From: Chloroflexota bacterium
Lineage (GTDB): Bacteria > Chloroflexota > Dormibacteria > Aeolococcales > Aeolococcaceae
NCBI GenBank assembly: GCA_028287605.1
Contig: JAQBPI010000085.1
Coordinates: 1 to 5,870 of the forward strand
Reading direction: 5' to 3'
Length of the DNA stretch: 5,870 nt
Shown here piece after piece: positions 5,349-5,870 of the stretch (positions are counted from its first letter, which is position 1; every line of letters begins with the position of its first letter). The translations under genes and the position numbers were made by a program. The notes beneath the pieces are model-generated. The model was not told where the DNA came from, made no database searches, and saw only the letters and a program-made list of their open reading frames with translations.

Positions 5349-5774
5349 TCACCGCGACGGCGGGGCGGCGGCGGCCCGGGCGAGGATCTCGCGGTCGTGG
5401 TCGTGGCTGAGCATCGCGGCCGCCTCGGCGGAGTCGAGCCAGCGGACCTCGTCGACCTCCGAGTTGGGCTCGAAGCCGTCGGCGCCGTCGAGCGCCTCCA
5501 TCAGCCAGTAGTCGGCGGTCTTGGTCCGGCCGCGACCGTCGAGGTAGCGGGTGGTGCCGACGTGGGGCCCGAGGCGTCCGCTCAGCCCGGTCTCCTCCCG
5601 GACCTCGCGCACCGCCGCCTCCTCGAGGCTCTCCCCCTCCTCGAGCTTACCCTTGGGCAGGCTCCAGTCGTCGTACCGGGGGCGGTGGATGATCGCCCAC
5701 CGGCGGTCGCCGCCGGGCCCGCGCCGCCAGTCCACGGCGCCTGCGGCCCGGACCTCGGGCGGGGTCTCGCTCAT
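5349..5774 (-). CDS. Nudix hydrolase, MutT1-like
   Basis: A complete 141-residue cytosolic Nudix hydrolase. The signature GX5EX7REUXEEXGU is perfect at residues 42-64: it starts GKLEEGE, contains REVREETGL, and keeps all metal-binding Glu residues. The preceding HRPRYDDWSLPKGK and the later PNSEVDEVRWL are typical of the actinobacterial MutT1 / diadenosine polyphosphate hydrolase group, which cleaves 8-oxo-GTP, 8-oxo-GDP or Ap(n)A. Mycobacterial MutT1 also has a C-terminal histidine-phosphatase domain; here the protein ends after the Nudix fold, so it is the single-domain form. The final residues are Ala/Pro-rich. The ATG overlaps the stop of the upstream response regulator gene (ATGA), suggesting coupled translation. 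Likely role is nucleotide-pool cleaning or alarmone turnover; substrate is inferred, not shown. Confidence 0.9.
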   Translation of the reverse strand: MSETPPEVRAAGAVDWRRGPGGDRRWAIIHRPRYDDWSLPKGKLEEGESLEEAAVREVREETGLSGRLGPHVGTTRYLDGRGRTKTADYWLMEALDGADGFEPNSEVDEVRWLDSAEAAAMLSHDHDREILARAAAAPPSR

Positions 5775-5870
5775 CCCTCCGCCGCGGGCTCGGGGGCGGG
5801 CGCGGCGGCGTCCTCGAGCCGGTCGAGGCGGTAGCCGACGCCGAACACGGTGGTGATGCGGAAGGGGAGG
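5771..5870 (-). CDS. OmpR/PhoB-family response regulator, C-terminal end only
   Basis: Only the last 32 complete codons are present; the gene runs in from the right edge. The peptide FRITTVFGVGYRLD matches the final beta-hairpin (the wing) of OmpR/PhoB-type winged-helix DNA-binding domains, where the usual form is I-x-T-V-x-G-x-GYRL. It is followed by an Ala/Pro/Glu-rich tail of about 18 residues, longer than many family members, which stop soon after GYRL. The stop TGA overlaps the Nudix ATG. The receiver domain and any partner histidine kinase are outside the window. A winged-helix regulator without a receiver domain cannot be excluded. Confidence 0.75.
   Translation of the reverse strand, partial: LPFRITTVFGVGYRLDRLEDAAAPAPEPAAEG

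Noticed and set aside
5330..5352. Two GGTCAC direct repeats 17 bp apart at the Nudix stop codon
   Set aside because: Six-base words with no symmetry or promoter beside them; one copy is part of the coding end.
5002..5511. Plus-strand open frame (169 codons) over the gap and Nudix 3' end
   Set aside because: Arg/Ala-rich low complexity, antisense to the Nudix hydrolase, no ribosome binding site.

Overview
The window is very GC-rich, with nearly every third codon position G or C, and it is densely coded. No rRNA, tRNA, CRISPR array, transposase or phage gene was seen. High GC, actinobacterial-looking membrane glycosyltransferases, tightly overlapping genes and one apparently leaderless GTG start suggest an Actinomycetota-like or Chloroflexota/Dormibacterota-like soil bacterium. 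This is inferred from style alone; no taxonomic marker is present.

Left, plus strand (1-2086): the 3' part of a PMT/GT39-type polytopic glycosyltransferase overlaps a complete PIG-V-like (GT76-type) mannosyltransferase gene. Both should use polyprenyl-phosphate-linked sugars at the membrane, so this is probably the end of a glycan or protein O-glycosylation operon.

Centre, plus strand (2087-4841): an extended -10 box lies 6 nt upstream of a GTG-started gene for an unrecognised 156-residue protein. That protein has a compact Cys cluster, a helical middle, and a Gly-Phe-Pro repeat leading into a Pro-rich tail. A second intergenic stretch (2604-2736) holds a palindrome followed by TTTT, a TAGAAT -10 box, a 5' stem-loop, and a stem that can cover the Shine-Dalgarno site. 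It precedes a two-gene operon: a CitE/malyl-CoA-lyase-like CoA ester lyase and an acyl-CoA dehydrogenase, joined by a TGATG stop/start overlap. Together they look like part of an acyl-CoA degradation or central carbon route, with the exact substrate open.

Right (4842-5870): the flanking genes converge. The 274-nt gap at 4842-5115 has no convincing gene but several consecutive inverted repeats, including an 11-bp perfect stem, and a repeated GGCGGACGG word. On the minus strand follow, in transcription order, the C-terminal end of an OmpR/PhoB-type response regulator, a MutT1-like Nudix hydrolase coupled by an ATGA overlap, and a 37-codon gene for a single-span membrane peptide. That small gene has a strong ribosome binding site and is easily missed because of its size.

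The items most likely to be undescribed are the 37-residue membrane peptide, the Cys-cluster/GFP-repeat protein, and the structured convergent gap. Nothing here amounts to a complete new multi-gene defence or mobile system.
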